From positions 2,024,823 to 2,075,385 of the forward strand of contig CP070842.1 of the NCBI GenBank assembly GCA_020342155.1: a DNA stretch of 50,563 nucleotides, given 5' to 3'. The notes beneath the pieces were generated by a model. That model was not told the origin of the DNA and searched no databases. It saw only the letters and a list, made by a program, of their open reading frames with translations. This DNA is from Dehalococcoidales bacterium (lineage in GTDB: Bacteria; Chloroflexota; Dehalococcoidia; Dehalococcoidales; Fen-1064). Below, one piece after another: positions 8,937 through 17,437 of the stretch; the stretch's first letter is position 1, and every line of letters begins with the position of its first letter. A program made the position numbers and the translations under genes.

Positions 8937-10217
8937 TTGGCTATGGCACTTGAGGGTATCAAGGTTATCGATTGTTCACAGGTGGCTGCGGTACCGATGG
9001 CTGCCCGTATTCTCGGTGACTTCGGGGCGGATGTCATCCACGTTGAGAACCCGACCACGGGTGATTACTGGCGGGTCTTCAAGGACGCTCAGGCGGAGCA
9101 GGGTGGAGCCTGCCCATCGGATTTCGACTATAACTGGGAGAACTTCAATCGTAACAAACGGAGCTGCACGGTCGACCTCAGCACAGAGAGCGGACGTGCC
9201 ATCATCCATAAAATGGTGAAAGAGGCTGATGTATTCCTCAGCAACCTGCGGACCTTTGAACTGGAGAGGTTCCAGGTAGACTACGAGACATTAAGCAAGA
9301 TAAATCCACGTATAATCTGGGGCAATGTCAACGGTTACGGCAAAGAAGGCCCGGACAAGGACCTTCCTGCCTATGACGCGACCGCATACTGGGCGCGGGC
9401 TGGAATTCCTTTTGCAATATCTCAGCCTGGCATACCCACATATGGTTACCGACCGGCTATCGGTGATAATGTCGTCGGAATGTCTCTTGCTTATGGTATA
9501 GCACAGGCACTGTATGTCAGGGAAAAGACCGGCGTCGGCCAGCAAATTGATGTCTCATTGCTGCATACCGGTCTCTTCCAGATAAGTTTCGACGTTTCTG
9601 GCGCGCTCATTACTGGTCTTGACCGTGACGACTGGATGGAACAGCCTCCGGATGAAATGATCCAGCAAGCATTGATGGCCGCTATGCAGATAATGGGCTT
9701 CTACAGTGCTAGGTTTAACAGTCCGATAAGCGGCATGTATATGACCAAGGATGGGAGGGCCTTGATATTTGTAATTCTACAGCCTGACCGTTACTGGGTT
9801 AAGTTCTGTAACGCCGTCGGGAGACCGGACCTGGGCGAGAACCCCAAATACCAGACAATAGAGGGACGGGCTGAAGATGTGGCCGAACTACGGCAGATAT
9901 TTACGGAAATATTCATGACCAAGACCTATGAGGAATGGCGTCCCCTTCTGGAAGGGATACCGTATGCTCCCAACCAGAGTCTTAAGGAGGTTATTAAAGA
10001 CCAACAGGCGATAGCGAGTGGCTGCTTTGTCGAATATGACCACCCCACTCAGGGGCGTATCAAGCAGGTAGCCAATCCAGTGATAATGAGCAAGACACCA
10101 GCCAACGTCCGAATGCCAGCTCCGGAGTTCGGGCAGCATACTGAAGAGGTCTTGCTTGAATATGGCTTTTCTTGGGAAGATATTACTCGCTTTAAAGATG
10201 AGCGTGCAATCGCCTGA
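8937..10217 (+). CDS. CaiB/BaiF family (class III) CoA-transferase, copy 1
   Basis: 426 aa, full family length. Begins ALEGIKVIDCSQVAAVPMAARILGD, the standard CaiB/BaiF opening, with GADVIHVENP, NRNKRS and the PRIIWGNVNGYG block. The catalytic Asp of formyl-CoA transferase aligns with Asp177 in AIGDNVVGMSLAYG, so the enzyme looks active. The start is the TTG at 8937, nine bases after AGGAGG; an ATG two codons later is possible but 15 bases from the ribosome site. Monocistronic, with its own promoter and a terminator after the stop. Substrate unknown; family members act on carnitine, bile acid, oxalate, benzylsuccinate and other thioesters, and some are racemases. Confidence 0.9.
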   Translation: MAMALEGIKVIDCSQVAAVPMAARILGDFGADVIHVENPTTGDYWRVFKDAQAEQGGACPSDFDYNWENFNRNKRSCTVDLSTESGRAIIHKMVKEADVFLSNLRTFELERFQVDYETLSKINPRIIWGNVNGYGKEGPDKDLPAYDATAYWARAGIPFAISQPGIPTYGYRPAIGDNVVGMSLAYGIAQALYVREKTGVGQQIDVSLLHTGLFQISFDVSGALITGLDRDDWMEQPPDEMIQQALMAAMQIMGFYSARFNSPISGMYMTKDGRALIFVILQPDRYWVKFCNAVGRPDLGENPKYQTIEGRAEDVAELRQIFTEIFMTKTYEEWRPLLEGIPYAPNQSLKEVIKDQQAIASGCFVEYDHPTQGRIKQVANPVIMSKTPANVRMPAPEFGQHTEEVLLEYGFSWEDITRFKDERAIA

Positions 10218-10243
10218 CCGACATTCGGAGACAGAGACAGGCT

Positions 10244-10290
10244 ACTGGCTGAGGGCCACTGTTACCTCGGCCAGTTACTTTTGGCTTTCT
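10244..10290 (+). terminator. Rho-independent terminator after CaiB/BaiF copy 1
   Basis: An 11 bp stem (ACTGGCTGAGG pairing with CCTCGGCCAGT, one G-U) around a 10-base loop, followed by a T-rich tract. It separates the two duplicated units. Confidence 0.7.
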
Positions 10291-10328
10291 TACCACTGAA
10301 ATCGTTACCGCACCTTCCCCTGCTTTTC

Positions 10329-10358
10329 TTGACAAATTACCTGCATCTAAATTAGAGT
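10329..10358 (+). promoter_or_regulatory. Promoter of the second CaiB/BaiF gene
   Basis: Same architecture as the upstream copy: -35 TTGACA, 18 bp spacer, -10 TAGAGT, then TTCGAATATG and a conserved TGGTAGATT. Conservation across the duplication argues that these elements matter. Confidence 0.6.
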
Positions 10359-10414
10359 TCGAATATGTTATTGTGGTAGATTTTGCCACATAGTCAGGAA
10401 GGAGGAGAATTAAA

Positions 10415-11704
10415 TTGTCTATGGCGCTCGAGGGTATTAAGGTAGTCGACTGCTCACAGGTGGCTGCAGTTCCGATGTGCGCCCGCATCCTCGGCGACTT
10501 CGGGGCGGATGTCATCAAGATTGAGAACCCGACTACAGGTGATTACTGGCGGAGTTTTAAGGATGCACAGCTAGAAGCGGGTTTCGGTTGGCCATCCGAG
10601 TTTGACTTCAACTTTGAGAACTTCAACCGAAACAAGCGGAGCTGCACCCTTGACCTCACCAAAGAGAATGGGCGTGCCGCAATCCACAAGATGATAAAGG
10701 AGGCCGACGTTTTTGTCAGCAACCTGCGAACATTCGAACTGGAAAGGTTCCAACTGGAGTACGAGACACTGGACAAGATGAATCCACGTCTCATCTGGGG
10801 TAATGTCAATGGGTACGGCAAAGAAGGCCCGGACAAGGACCTGCCGGCCTACGATACCACTGCCTTCTGGGCCCGTTCGGGATTTCCCCAGTTGATGTCC
10901 CAGCCCGGTGTTCCCGTTATGGGTTACCGTGTAGCAATAGGTGATAACGTAGCCGGGATGAGCTTAGCCTTTGGCATAATGCAGGCTCTCTATCTTAGAG
11001 AGAAGACAGGGCTTGGTCAGCGAGTGGATGTCTCATTGTTCCATACCGGTTTCTTTCAGCTCGGCTATGACACTTCAGCGGCCCTTATCACCGGGATGGA
11101 TGTTGCTGACTGGCGTGCCCCCGACCCCCCGATGGAGTTACAGCAGCAGTCTCTGGCGGCGATTATGCAAATCCAGGCTTTCTATGCCGACAGGATTAAG
11201 GTTCGCAATCCGATAAGTGGCATGTACGTAACCAAGGACTCCAGGACCCTGGCTTTTATCATTCTACAGCCAGATCGTTACTGGGACAGGTTCTGCCGGG
11301 CTCTAGGAAGACCTGACCTGGCTGAAAATCCTAAATACCAGACGATGGAAGGACGGTCTGAGGATGCCGCTGAGCTACGTCAAATATTCACCGAGATATT
11401 CATGAGCAAGACCTACGAAGAATGGCGTCCTCTGCTCAAGGATATACCGTATGCCCCTCGCCAGACTATTAAGGAGGCTATCAATGACCCACAGGCGCTA
11501 GCTAGCGGCTGCTTTGTTGAATATGACCATCCTACCCAGGGGCGTATCAAGCAGGTAGCTAATCCAGTGATGATGAGCAAGAACCCTGCCAATGTGCGGA
11601 TGCCAGCTCCAGAGTTCAGCCAGCATACTGAAGAGGTCCTGCTTGAGTACGGCTACTCCTGGGAGGATATTGCCCAGTTTAAAGAGGAAGGCACCATCGC
11701 CTAA
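10415..11704 (+). CDS. CaiB/BaiF family (class III) CoA-transferase, copy 2
   Basis: 429 aa, close paralogue of the gene at 8937-10217 and from the same duplication. Same opening (ALEGIKVVDCSQVAAVPM), same NRNKRS and WGNVNGYGKEGPDKDLPAYD blocks, and the presumed catalytic Asp177 in AIGDNVAGMSLAFG. Start is the TTG at 10415, nine bases after AGGAGG, matching copy 1. Differences cluster near residues 47-62, 155-170 and 223-262 (a three-residue insertion near 250), the region that shapes the acyl pocket in this family, so the two may differ in substrate or form a heteromer. Own promoter and terminator. Confidence 0.9.
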   Translation: MSMALEGIKVVDCSQVAAVPMCARILGDFGADVIKIENPTTGDYWRSFKDAQLEAGFGWPSEFDFNFENFNRNKRSCTLDLTKENGRAAIHKMIKEADVFVSNLRTFELERFQLEYETLDKMNPRLIWGNVNGYGKEGPDKDLPAYDTTAFWARSGFPQLMSQPGVPVMGYRVAIGDNVAGMSLAFGIMQALYLREKTGLGQRVDVSLFHTGFFQLGYDTSAALITGMDVADWRAPDPPMELQQQSLAAIMQIQAFYADRIKVRNPISGMYVTKDSRTLAFIILQPDRYWDRFCRALGRPDLAENPKYQTMEGRSEDAAELRQIFTEIFMSKTYEEWRPLLKDIPYAPRQTIKEAINDPQALASGCFVEYDHPTQGRIKQVANPVMMSKNPANVRMPAPEFSQHTEEVLLEYGYSWEDIAQFKEEGTIA

Positions 11705-11733
11705 TCGACATTCGGTGGAAATAAAGATGAGTT

Positions 11734-11772
11734 ACCGGCCGGGTAAAATCCTTACCTCGGCCGGTTCTTTTC
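11734..11772 (+). terminator. Rho-independent terminator after CaiB/BaiF copy 2
   Basis: Nested stem ACCGGCCG with CGGCCGGT, inner GGTAA with TTACC, then TTCTTTTCT. Strong hairpin in the same relative position as the one after copy 1. Confidence 0.75.
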
Positions 11773-11876
11773 TGTGTTCAATACTGGCGAGCATTATCTT
11801 CGCTAAAGAAGGCGTAATCGGCTAGGCTGGAGACCCGGTGAACCCTGCCAGCCTGAATGTTGGTAATTCTGAACTA

Positions 11877-12584
11877 TTAACTATCCGGAGGGACTTTCAT
11901 GGGAATTGGTGGGTCGTAGCGTTCCAGGGTTTTTCGGGTAACACGGAACAGGAAATGACGCTCAAGAATCCTCGCGTACACTTTACCACCAGCCTTCTCA
12001 CCCCAATAAAGCTGCGGTATATTGGTCTCATCAGTGTATCCCCTGTTACGTTTAAAACCTTGCTGTTGGACTATCTTTCTCACCTGGATAGCAAAAGCTG
12101 TCCGGACGCCTTCTCTCCGATATTGTTCGAAAGTGTACAGATTTTCAAATATGATTTCGTCTTCCGCAAGCGGAAATCTGTCTTCCCACCCCAGCTGTTT
12201 GATATGCTCAGGTGTGACAACCCACCGTACCGCACAGATTTCATTGTTATCGTCGGCTCTACCAATATAACAATCACCTATCCCGCGCTCATGGTACCAC
12301 TTGCGGACGAGTAGCTGGTACCTCCCTTCAGGGCTCTCATGATGGAGCTTACGAAAGAGCTCGTCGACATCATCAGGTGAGGCCAGGTTTACCGTGCACT
12401 GGAAAGAGGATGGAGGTCGTGGATCGTCTAATTGACCTATTGACGCAAGGAAAATCGCTCGACCCTAGAGCTGATGTTCCATTTTGCGTATGAATATGCG
12501 AGGACCGCACCATCGTAAAATCCGTAGTCCAAAGCTCACAAAGGTACATGCATGTTTAGTCCTGTTTGCCATCTTGCGAAGCAT
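11877..12584 (-). pseudogene. GNAT-like acetyltransferase gene interrupted by an in-frame TAG
   Basis: The minus strand holds one continuous frame of 235 sense codons broken only by TAG at 12465-12467 (codon 40). It starts at the ATG at 12584 with GAGGT at good distance and reads MLRKMANRTKHACTFVSFGL; after the stop it runs without a break to TAA at 11877. The second part has protein-like composition: LVRKWYHERGIGDCYIGR, then YRREGVRTAFAIQV, which resembles the acetyl-CoA loop (R/Q-x-x-G-x-G/A) of GNAT enzymes. No ATG, GTG or TTG exists after the stop until 12083, so re-initiation would lose most of the fold. A basic N-terminal segment before an acetyltransferase-like domain recalls proteins found in polysaccharide loci. 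Probably a recent nonsense pseudogene; sequencing error or readthrough are alternatives. Confidence 0.75.
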
Positions 12585-12679
12585 AGACTACCTCACATTC
12601 ATTATGAGCTAGTAACGAGTTATTCGGGGTTAGAGGATGGTTAGAATACGGTTTAATTTGTTAGAATTCATATGTAGAG

Positions 12680-12709
12680 TTCGAAGAGTACATGCATCAA
12701 TGCTAGAAT
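12680..12709 (+). promoter_or_regulatory. Promoter of ccdA-tlpA
   Basis: Extended -10 TGC-TAGAAT (12701-12709) with TTCGAA 18 bp upstream of the -10 hexamer. The segment AGAGTTCGAA is also present in both CaiB/BaiF promoters. Confidence 0.5.
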
Positions 12710-12735
12710 AGGATTGGGAGAGAACCGAAAAGGTA

Positions 12736-13473
12736 ATGATTGAGAACTTTGTCGATAACCTGGCCAAGCTCTTACCCTTCGGGTATGCATTTGGCCTCGG
12801 TATGGTGACTGCGGTAAGCCCTTGCAGCATTGCTATGCTGCCCGCCTATATCTCCCTGCATCTGGCGACCGATGAGAAGGGCTACTGGGACAGGTCTTGG
12901 CTCTGGCGGTTCCGACGTGCACTGATGATGAGTGGTGTGATGACGTTGGGATTTGTACTCCTTTTTGGTCTTGTGGGGGCTGCCCTGTCTCCGATTGGCG
13001 AGTTGCTGAAGCCCTACGTAGAATGGGTGGGAGTCGTTATCGCAATACTACTCATACTGTTGGGTGTGTACGTCTTGGTTGGGGGACGTGTTTATGCAAA
13101 TCTGCCGGCGCGTCTGGCTAACAAGCTCAGTCAATCAGGTAGTGTTGGGGTTAGAGGATTCCTTGTTTTCGGTATTGCGTACGGTCTGGCCGCGCTGAGC
13201 TGTTCGGTTCTTCTCTTCACCGGGATGGTAGTAGGGGCTTATAGTAGCGGGGGCTTCGCTAATGCTTTGCTGCAGTTCATCCTTTTTGCCCTCGGCATGG
13301 GACTGGTTATAACCGTGGTTACAATAGCATCGGCGCTTATCAGGGAGACGGTGAACCGATGGCTGCACCGTCTGGTGCCAGTGGTGGCCCGACTCAGTGG
13401 TCTGCTGCTTATCTTCGCTGGTGGCTACATGATATACTACTGGTTTGTTGTCGGTGATATCCTAGGCGGATAA
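12736..13473 (+). CDS. CcdA-like cytochrome c biogenesis/thiol transport protein
   Basis: 245 aa membrane protein of the CcdA/DsbD-beta family, which carries electrons from cytosolic thioredoxin across the membrane to extracytoplasmic thioredoxin-like proteins. About six hydrophobic segments are visible. The two conserved redox cysteines lie in SPCSIAMLPAY (TM1) and AALSCSVLLF (TM4); the family usually has a Pro shortly after the first Cys, here at PAY. It ends 6 bp before a TlpA-like gene, the expected electron acceptor, so the pair forms a membrane thiol-reduction unit for cytochrome c maturation or other exported thiol proteins. A complete TrxA-CcdA-TlpA chain could be built from genes in this window. 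Confidence 0.85.
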   Translation: MIENFVDNLAKLLPFGYAFGLGMVTAVSPCSIAMLPAYISLHLATDEKGYWDRSWLWRFRRALMMSGVMTLGFVLLFGLVGAALSPIGELLKPYVEWVGVVIAILLILLGVYVLVGGRVYANLPARLANKLSQSGSVGVRGFLVFGIAYGLAALSCSVLLFTGMVVGAYSSGGFANALLQFILFALGMGLVITVVTIASALIRETVNRWLHRLVPVVARLSGLLLIFAGGYMIYYWFVVGDILGG

Positions 13474-13479
13474 TCAGAA

Positions 13480-14157
13480 TTGAGGTATCGGGATATAGGG
13501 GAAGTAGTACGCAACTCATCAGAATGCAGTTCGTCTCGCTGGACCTGGGCAATCTATGGGCTCCTGGCAATAGTTTTGCTGGGATTGCTGGTAGCCCAGG
13601 CTTGTATGCCGGTTAGCCCCCAGATAGGCTACCAGGCACCAGATTTCACCTTGGTTGACCTTGATGGCAACACAGTACGCCTCAGTGACTTCCGAGGTAA
13701 GGTGGTGTTTCTTAACTTCTGGGCTACCTGGTGTCCACCTTGCCGTGCCGAAATGCCGGCGATAGAGGAGGTCTACCAGGAGTACAAAGACGAGGGTGTG
13801 GTAGTAGTTGGCGTTGATGTCGGGGAATCAAAGAGCACCGTGAGAAATTTCGTTGAAGAGAACGGCTACAGCTGGATTTTTGTTCTGGATACCACCGGCG
13901 AGGTATCTATGGAATTTATGGTTCTCCGCTTTCCTACTAGCTTTTTTATCGATAGCCAGGGCATCATCCGGGCGACCAGGGTTGGTTATATGAACAAGGC
14001 TACCATGGTGACTTTAATTACCGGCGAGGATTTAGCTGCTGGTGAAGAGCTCGATTTGTCAGCATTATGGCTCACCAGTGTGGCGGTATTGCTTACTTCA
14101 GCCCTAGTACTACTGGCATTGGCTTTGGAGAAGTGGGCGTGGCGACGTTGGTGGTAA
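13480..14157 (+). CDS. TlpA/ResA-like membrane-anchored thioredoxin
   Basis: 225 aa. N-terminal anchor at residues 22-42, then an extracytoplasmic thioredoxin domain with YQAPDFTLVDLDG (51-63) and the active site NFWATWCPPCRAEMP (Cys85, Cys88), typical of TlpA/ResA/CcmG proteins. The cis-Pro loop is RFPTSFFID. A second hydrophobic segment near 197-220 followed by a Trp/Arg-rich tail is less usual for the family and suggests a two-anchor topology. Starts at TTG 13480, 6 bp after ccdA; no better start exists. Likely reduces cytochrome c apoproteins or other exported disulfides using electrons from the CcdA partner. Confidence 0.85.
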   Translation: MRYRDIGEVVRNSSECSSSRWTWAIYGLLAIVLLGLLVAQACMPVSPQIGYQAPDFTLVDLDGNTVRLSDFRGKVVFLNFWATWCPPCRAEMPAIEEVYQEYKDEGVVVVGVDVGESKSTVRNFVEENGYSWIFVLDTTGEVSMEFMVLRFPTSFFIDSQGIIRATRVGYMNKATMVTLITGEDLAAGEELDLSALWLTSVAVLLTSALVLLALALEKWAWRRWW

Positions 14158-14187
14158 AGGTAAACTAATGTGGTGACCAGCCCACAA

Positions 14188-14216
14188 TTGAAGCTCGTTC
14201 CGCGACAGGATATACT
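14188..14216 (+). promoter_or_regulatory. Promoter of uvrB
   Basis: -35 TTGAAG, 17 bp spacer, -10 TATACT, start predicted near 14223. No recognisable LexA palindrome overlaps it. Confidence 0.6.
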
Positions 14217-14247
14217 GTTCATATAAGCTATCGCCGTTAGATTTATC

Positions 14248-16212
14248 ATGCCGTTGTTTGAGATTGTTTCTGATTTCGGGATGACCGGTGACCAGCCCCA
14301 GGCTGTTGATGATCTAGTGGCCGGGCTGGGGCAGGGTTTCAAGAAGCAGGTGCTGCTGGGGGTTACCGGCAGTGGTAAGACCTTCACCATGGCTAATATC
14401 GTACAGCGTCTCCAGAGACCTGCCCTGGTCATCTGCCACAATAAGACCCTGGCCGCCCAGCTCTACTCCGAGTTCAAGGAGTTCCTGCCGGATAACGCCG
14501 TCGAGTACTTTGTCAGCTACTATGACTATTACCAGCCCGAGGCCTACGTTCCCCGGACAGATACCTATATCGAAAAGGAAGCTGACATAAATGAAGAGAT
14601 TGATAAGCTGCGCCATGCCGCTACCCGGTCGCTTTTCGAACGACGTGACGTGCTGATTGTCGCTTCGGTGTCTTGCATCTATGGGCTGGGTGAACCGGAG
14701 GAATACCGCGGCTTCGTTCTGAACTTTCAAAAAGGGGAGACCTACAACCGGCAACGGCTCTTGCATAAACTGGTTGACATGCAGTATGAGCGTAACGACT
14801 ACGACTTCACCCGAGGGAAGTTCCGCATCCGGGGTGATACACTGGAGATTCAGCCGGCCTACGAAGAGATTGCCCTGCGGGTGGAGTTCTTCGGCGATGA
14901 GGTTGAACGTATCGTCGAGATTGACCCGCTGACCGGTGAATTGCTGACAGAACTGGCGTCGGTGGACATCTATCCGGCCAAGCACTTTGTCACATCGCAG
15001 GAAAAGCTTACGCTGGCGATTGAAAGTATTGAACAGGAACTGGAAGAGCGGCTTCACGAATTGCACAAACAGGACAAACTGCTGGAAGCGGCCCGGCTGG
15101 AGACCCGCACTAACTATGATATCGAGATGCTCCGTGAAGCGGGATACTGTGCCGGTGTTGAGAACTACTCCCGGCACCTGGCCCGGCGTTCGGCGGGGAG
15201 TGCCCCCTGGACACTTCTCGACTACTTCCCCGAGGATTTCCTGTTGTTTATTGATGAATCGCACATGAGCCTGCCCCAGATTCGCGGCATGTATCACGGT
15301 GACCGTTCACGCAAAGAGACACTGGTGGAATACGGCTTTCGTTTACCGTCGGCTCTGGACAACCGCCCGTTAAACTTTGCCGAGTTCGAGGCCAGAATTA
15401 ATCAGGTAGTCTATGTCTCGGCCACTCCTGGGCCTTATGAATACGAGCACAGCCAGCAGGTGGTGGAACAATTAGTCCGTCCTACTGGCCTACTCGAGCC
15501 TACTGTCGAGGTCAAGCCGACCAAGGGACAGATTGATGACCTGCTGGAGCAGGTTAAAGAACGGGTTGACCGGGGCGAGCGTTGCCTGGTTACCACCCTG
15601 ACCAAGAGGATGGCCGAAGAACTGGCCGATTACTTGATTGAGTTAGGGATTAAGACGCACTACCTGCATTCCGAGATTGAGACTCTAGAGCGGGTTGAGA
15701 TTTTACGCGACCTCCGTCTCGGCGTCTATGACGTAGTTGTCGGCATCAACCTCCTTCGTGAAGGACTTGACCTGCCAGAGGTAAGCCTCGTGGCCGTCCT
15801 CGATGCTGATAAAGAGGGTTTCTTGCGGTCGGAAGGCTCGTTGGTCCAGACGATGGGCCGGGCAGCCCGTCATATCGACGGTCACGTTATCATGTATGCC
15901 GATACCATCACGAGGTCAATGCAGGCGGCCATGGACGAGACACAGCGCCGTCGTCGGATACAGGAGAATTACAATCAGGAGCATGGCATTACACCTCAGG
16001 GTATCCGGAAGGCGATCAAAGACATCACGGAACGGGTACACGCGGTAGCAGAGACCCGCACTCCCTATACAGCGACACCTATTGCTAAGGAGGACATCGC
16101 CCGCCTGATAAAGGACCTCGAAGTGCAGATGAAGGCGGCGGCGAGAAGCCTGGAGTTTGAGAAGGCGGCGCTGCTGCGCGACCGTATCGTCGAGCTGCGA
16201 CGCCAGGAATAA
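14248..16212 (+). CDS. uvrB: UvrABC system protein B
   Basis: 654 aa excinuclease helicase subunit that verifies damage after UvrA loading and recruits UvrC. Walker [15 protein letters not shown] at residues 37-50; the DNA-inserting beta-hairpin [20 protein letters not shown] follows in domain 1a; Walker [12 protein letters not shown] is at the centre; motif VI shows as QTMGRAARH; the C-terminal UVR motif that binds UvrC is the last 35 residues ([14 protein letters not shown]). All expected domains are intact. Its own promoter precedes it; no clear Shine-Dalgarno is seen before the ATG. uvrA and uvrC are not in the window. Confidence 0.97.
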   Translation: MPLFEIVSDFGMTGDQPQAVDDLVAGLGQGFKKQVLLGVTGSGKTFTMANIVQRLQRPALVICHNKTLAAQLYSEFKEFLPDNAVEYFVSYYDYYQPEAYVPRTDTYIEKEADINEEIDKLRHAATRSLFERRDVLIVASVSCIYGLGEPEEYRGFVLNFQKGETYNRQRLLHKLVDMQYERNDYDFTRGKFRIRGDTLEIQPAYEEIALRVEFFGDEVERIVEIDPLTGELLTELASVDIYPAKHFVTSQEKLTLAIESIEQELEERLHELHKQDKLLEAARLETRTNYDIEMLREAGYCAGVENYSRHLARRSAGSAPWTLLDYFPEDFLLFIDESHMSLPQIRGMYHGDRSRKETLVEYGFRLPSALDNRPLNFAEFEARINQVVYVSATPGPYEYEHSQQVVEQLVRPTGLLEPTVEVKPTKGQIDDLLEQVKERVDRGERCLVTTLTKRMAEELADYLIELGIKTHYLHSEIETLERVEILRDLRLGVYDVVVGINLLREGLDLPEVSLVAVLDADKEGFLRSEGSLVQTMGRAARHIDGHVIMYADTITRSMQAAMDETQRRRRIQENYNQEHGITPQGIRKAIKDITERVHAVAETRTPYTATPIAKEDIARLIKDLEVQMKAAARSLEFEKAALLRDRIVELRRQE

Positions 16213-16407
16213 CCGAACATGACCCAATATTTACTACTCTTGACTTTACGAAAAACTCATGATAAGGTTCTCCTATATCAGAGTCTAAAATTCCAAATGT
16301 AGGGGGTGTCGAGATGTTAGACCAAGTTACATACATGATTCATGATATCGTCACGCCCTGGCAGGTTTCAAGTTAAGTAGCCCTTCACTACTGGCAGTAA
16401 TAACTTA

Positions 16408-16437
16408 GCTGTTCCGCTAGGAGCAGCATTTTTTTTG
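16408..16437 (+). terminator. Rho-independent terminator
   Basis: Stem GCTGTTCC/GGAGCAGC with a four-base loop, then eight T. It could end the uvrB transcript or an intergenic RNA. Confidence 0.75.
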
Positions 16438-16445
16438 TTAATTTG

Positions 16446-16480
16446 ACCATGGGTGTGATGTACCCGTGGTCTTTTCTTTT
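16446..16480 (+). terminator. Second terminator-like hairpin
   Basis: Stem ACCATGGGT/ACCCGTGGT (one G-U) with a seven-base loop, followed by CTTTTCTTTT. Directly downstream of the first terminator. Confidence 0.55.
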
Positions 16481-16543
16481 GAATCTTGGTCCACAGAAAA
16501 ATCCGCTTGTTATGTACTAATATCAATTAAAGGAGATAGATTT

Positions 16544-17347
16544 ATGCCGGAAGAACTTCACGACTTAAGTCAGGGATGGAACAGCCTTGCCGCGGAGTTA
16601 CTCTTCGCCCATAATCCAAATGGTCTCCCTGCAGAGGAATTGGCGTTCTACGAGCGCAGAATCCGAGAGAACGGCGGAAAAGCACTCGAGCACGGTTGTG
16701 GGACTGGACGCCGTCTGTTCCCGTTACTGGCGCAAGGTCTCGACGTACACGGCGCGGATATCTCGGCCGACGGTCTACGCTTTGCCAGAAAAGAGGCGGT
16801 GACACGGAAGGTTCAGCCCGTCCTGTATCACCAGCGTATGGAGGAGTGCGATATACCTCACAAGTATGGGACGATATACTGCGATTCGTTCCAGGTTATT
16901 GCTGATCGCCACCAGGCACTTACTACGCTGCAGCGATTCTGGCAACACCTGGTTCCCGACGGTCAGCTGTTACTTGAGCTGTTTGTGCCTCGGGAAGTCA
17001 CCCAGGGAATGGATTGTAATGATGCCGATCATCCGAGACGTTGGCGCGATATGCTGCTTAGGGATTCGGAGGGTGAGGTAAAAACTATTATGTGGTCGGA
17101 ATCCGTGGACCTTTTTGAGCAGGTGTTATTATCGAAACGGCGGTATGACGTTTATATAGACGGAAAATGCATCCGGTCTGAAACTCATGCCCACTGGTTA
17201 CGATGGTATTTTCACTATGAGTTTATCATGATGCTCGAAAATACTGGGTTTGATAGCATCACTACTTATGGTGATTACACCGACAACCCTGCGACGCAAG
17301 ATAGCAAGACGGTCGTCTATGGTGCACGTCGCCCACGCGTGTCATGA
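16544..17347 (+). CDS. Class I SAM-dependent methyltransferase
   Basis: 267 aa from the ATG at 16544, chosen because AAGGAGA lies eight bases before it; the frame is open upstream but lacks family features. The SAM-binding motif I is ALEHGCGTGRRLF near residues 46-58, followed by the acidic end of beta-2 in VHGADIS. FVPREVTQG and WSESVDLFEQ resemble the loop regions of small-molecule methyltransferases. The substrate is unknown. A glycosyltransferase gene follows after 90 bp on the same strand, so a role in glycan or natural-product decoration is possible but unproven. Confidence 0.8.
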   Translation: MPEELHDLSQGWNSLAAELLFAHNPNGLPAEELAFYERRIRENGGKALEHGCGTGRRLFPLLAQGLDVHGADISADGLRFARKEAVTRKVQPVLYHQRMEECDIPHKYGTIYCDSFQVIADRHQALTTLQRFWQHLVPDGQLLLELFVPREVTQGMDCNDADHPRRWRDMLLRDSEGEVKTIMWSESVDLFEQVLLSKRRYDVYIDGKCIRSETHAHWLRWYFHYEFIMMLENTGFDSITTYGDYTDNPATQDSKTVVYGARRPRVS

Positions 17348-17437
17348 GGGAAGGGATCACAAATTGATATGGACAAATCCTAGACAATGTAATCATGTTT
17401 CTTTGACATTTTTCAGCCAGCCGATTATGATGCAAAG

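Larger units (their letters stand above)
8845..11772 (+). repeat. Tandem duplication of a complete CaiB/BaiF transcription unit
   Basis: Two copies of about 1.45 kb: promoter and leader (8845-8936 and 10323-10414), CDS (8937-10217 and 10415-11704) and a terminator hairpin (10244-10290 and 11734-11772). The promoters, leaders and first 60 coding bases are the most alike; the proteins look roughly three quarters identical by eye. The gene bodies have diverged, so the event is not recent. Confidence 0.85.
16213..16543 (+). other. Intergenic region with two tandem terminator-like hairpins
   Basis: About 330 bp between uvrB and a methyltransferase gene. It contains a possible 20-codon frame at 16314-16376 (starts MLDQVTYM), then hairpins at 16408-16437 and 16446-16480. 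No tRNA-like fold is apparent. The next gene starts at 16544 with AAGGAGA. Confidence 0.5.

Noticed and set aside
8937..11704. Loss of the catalytic Asp in the CaiB/BaiF pair, suggested by HTG near residue 210
   Set aside because: The catalytic Asp of formyl-CoA transferase aligns instead with Asp177 in AIGDN, present in both copies.
11838..12314. Plus-strand open frame opposite the broken acetyltransferase gene
   Set aside because: Protein-like motifs are on the minus strand; the plus frame has no ribosome site and no family resemblance.
11877..12584. Pyrrolysine at the in-frame TAG
   Set aside because: No pylTSBCD genes in the window, and acetyltransferases are not known pyrrolysine proteins; loss or error is simpler.
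14314..15297. Long minus-strand open frame opposite uvrB
   Set aside because: Shadow of uvrB, whose plus-strand product matches every family motif.
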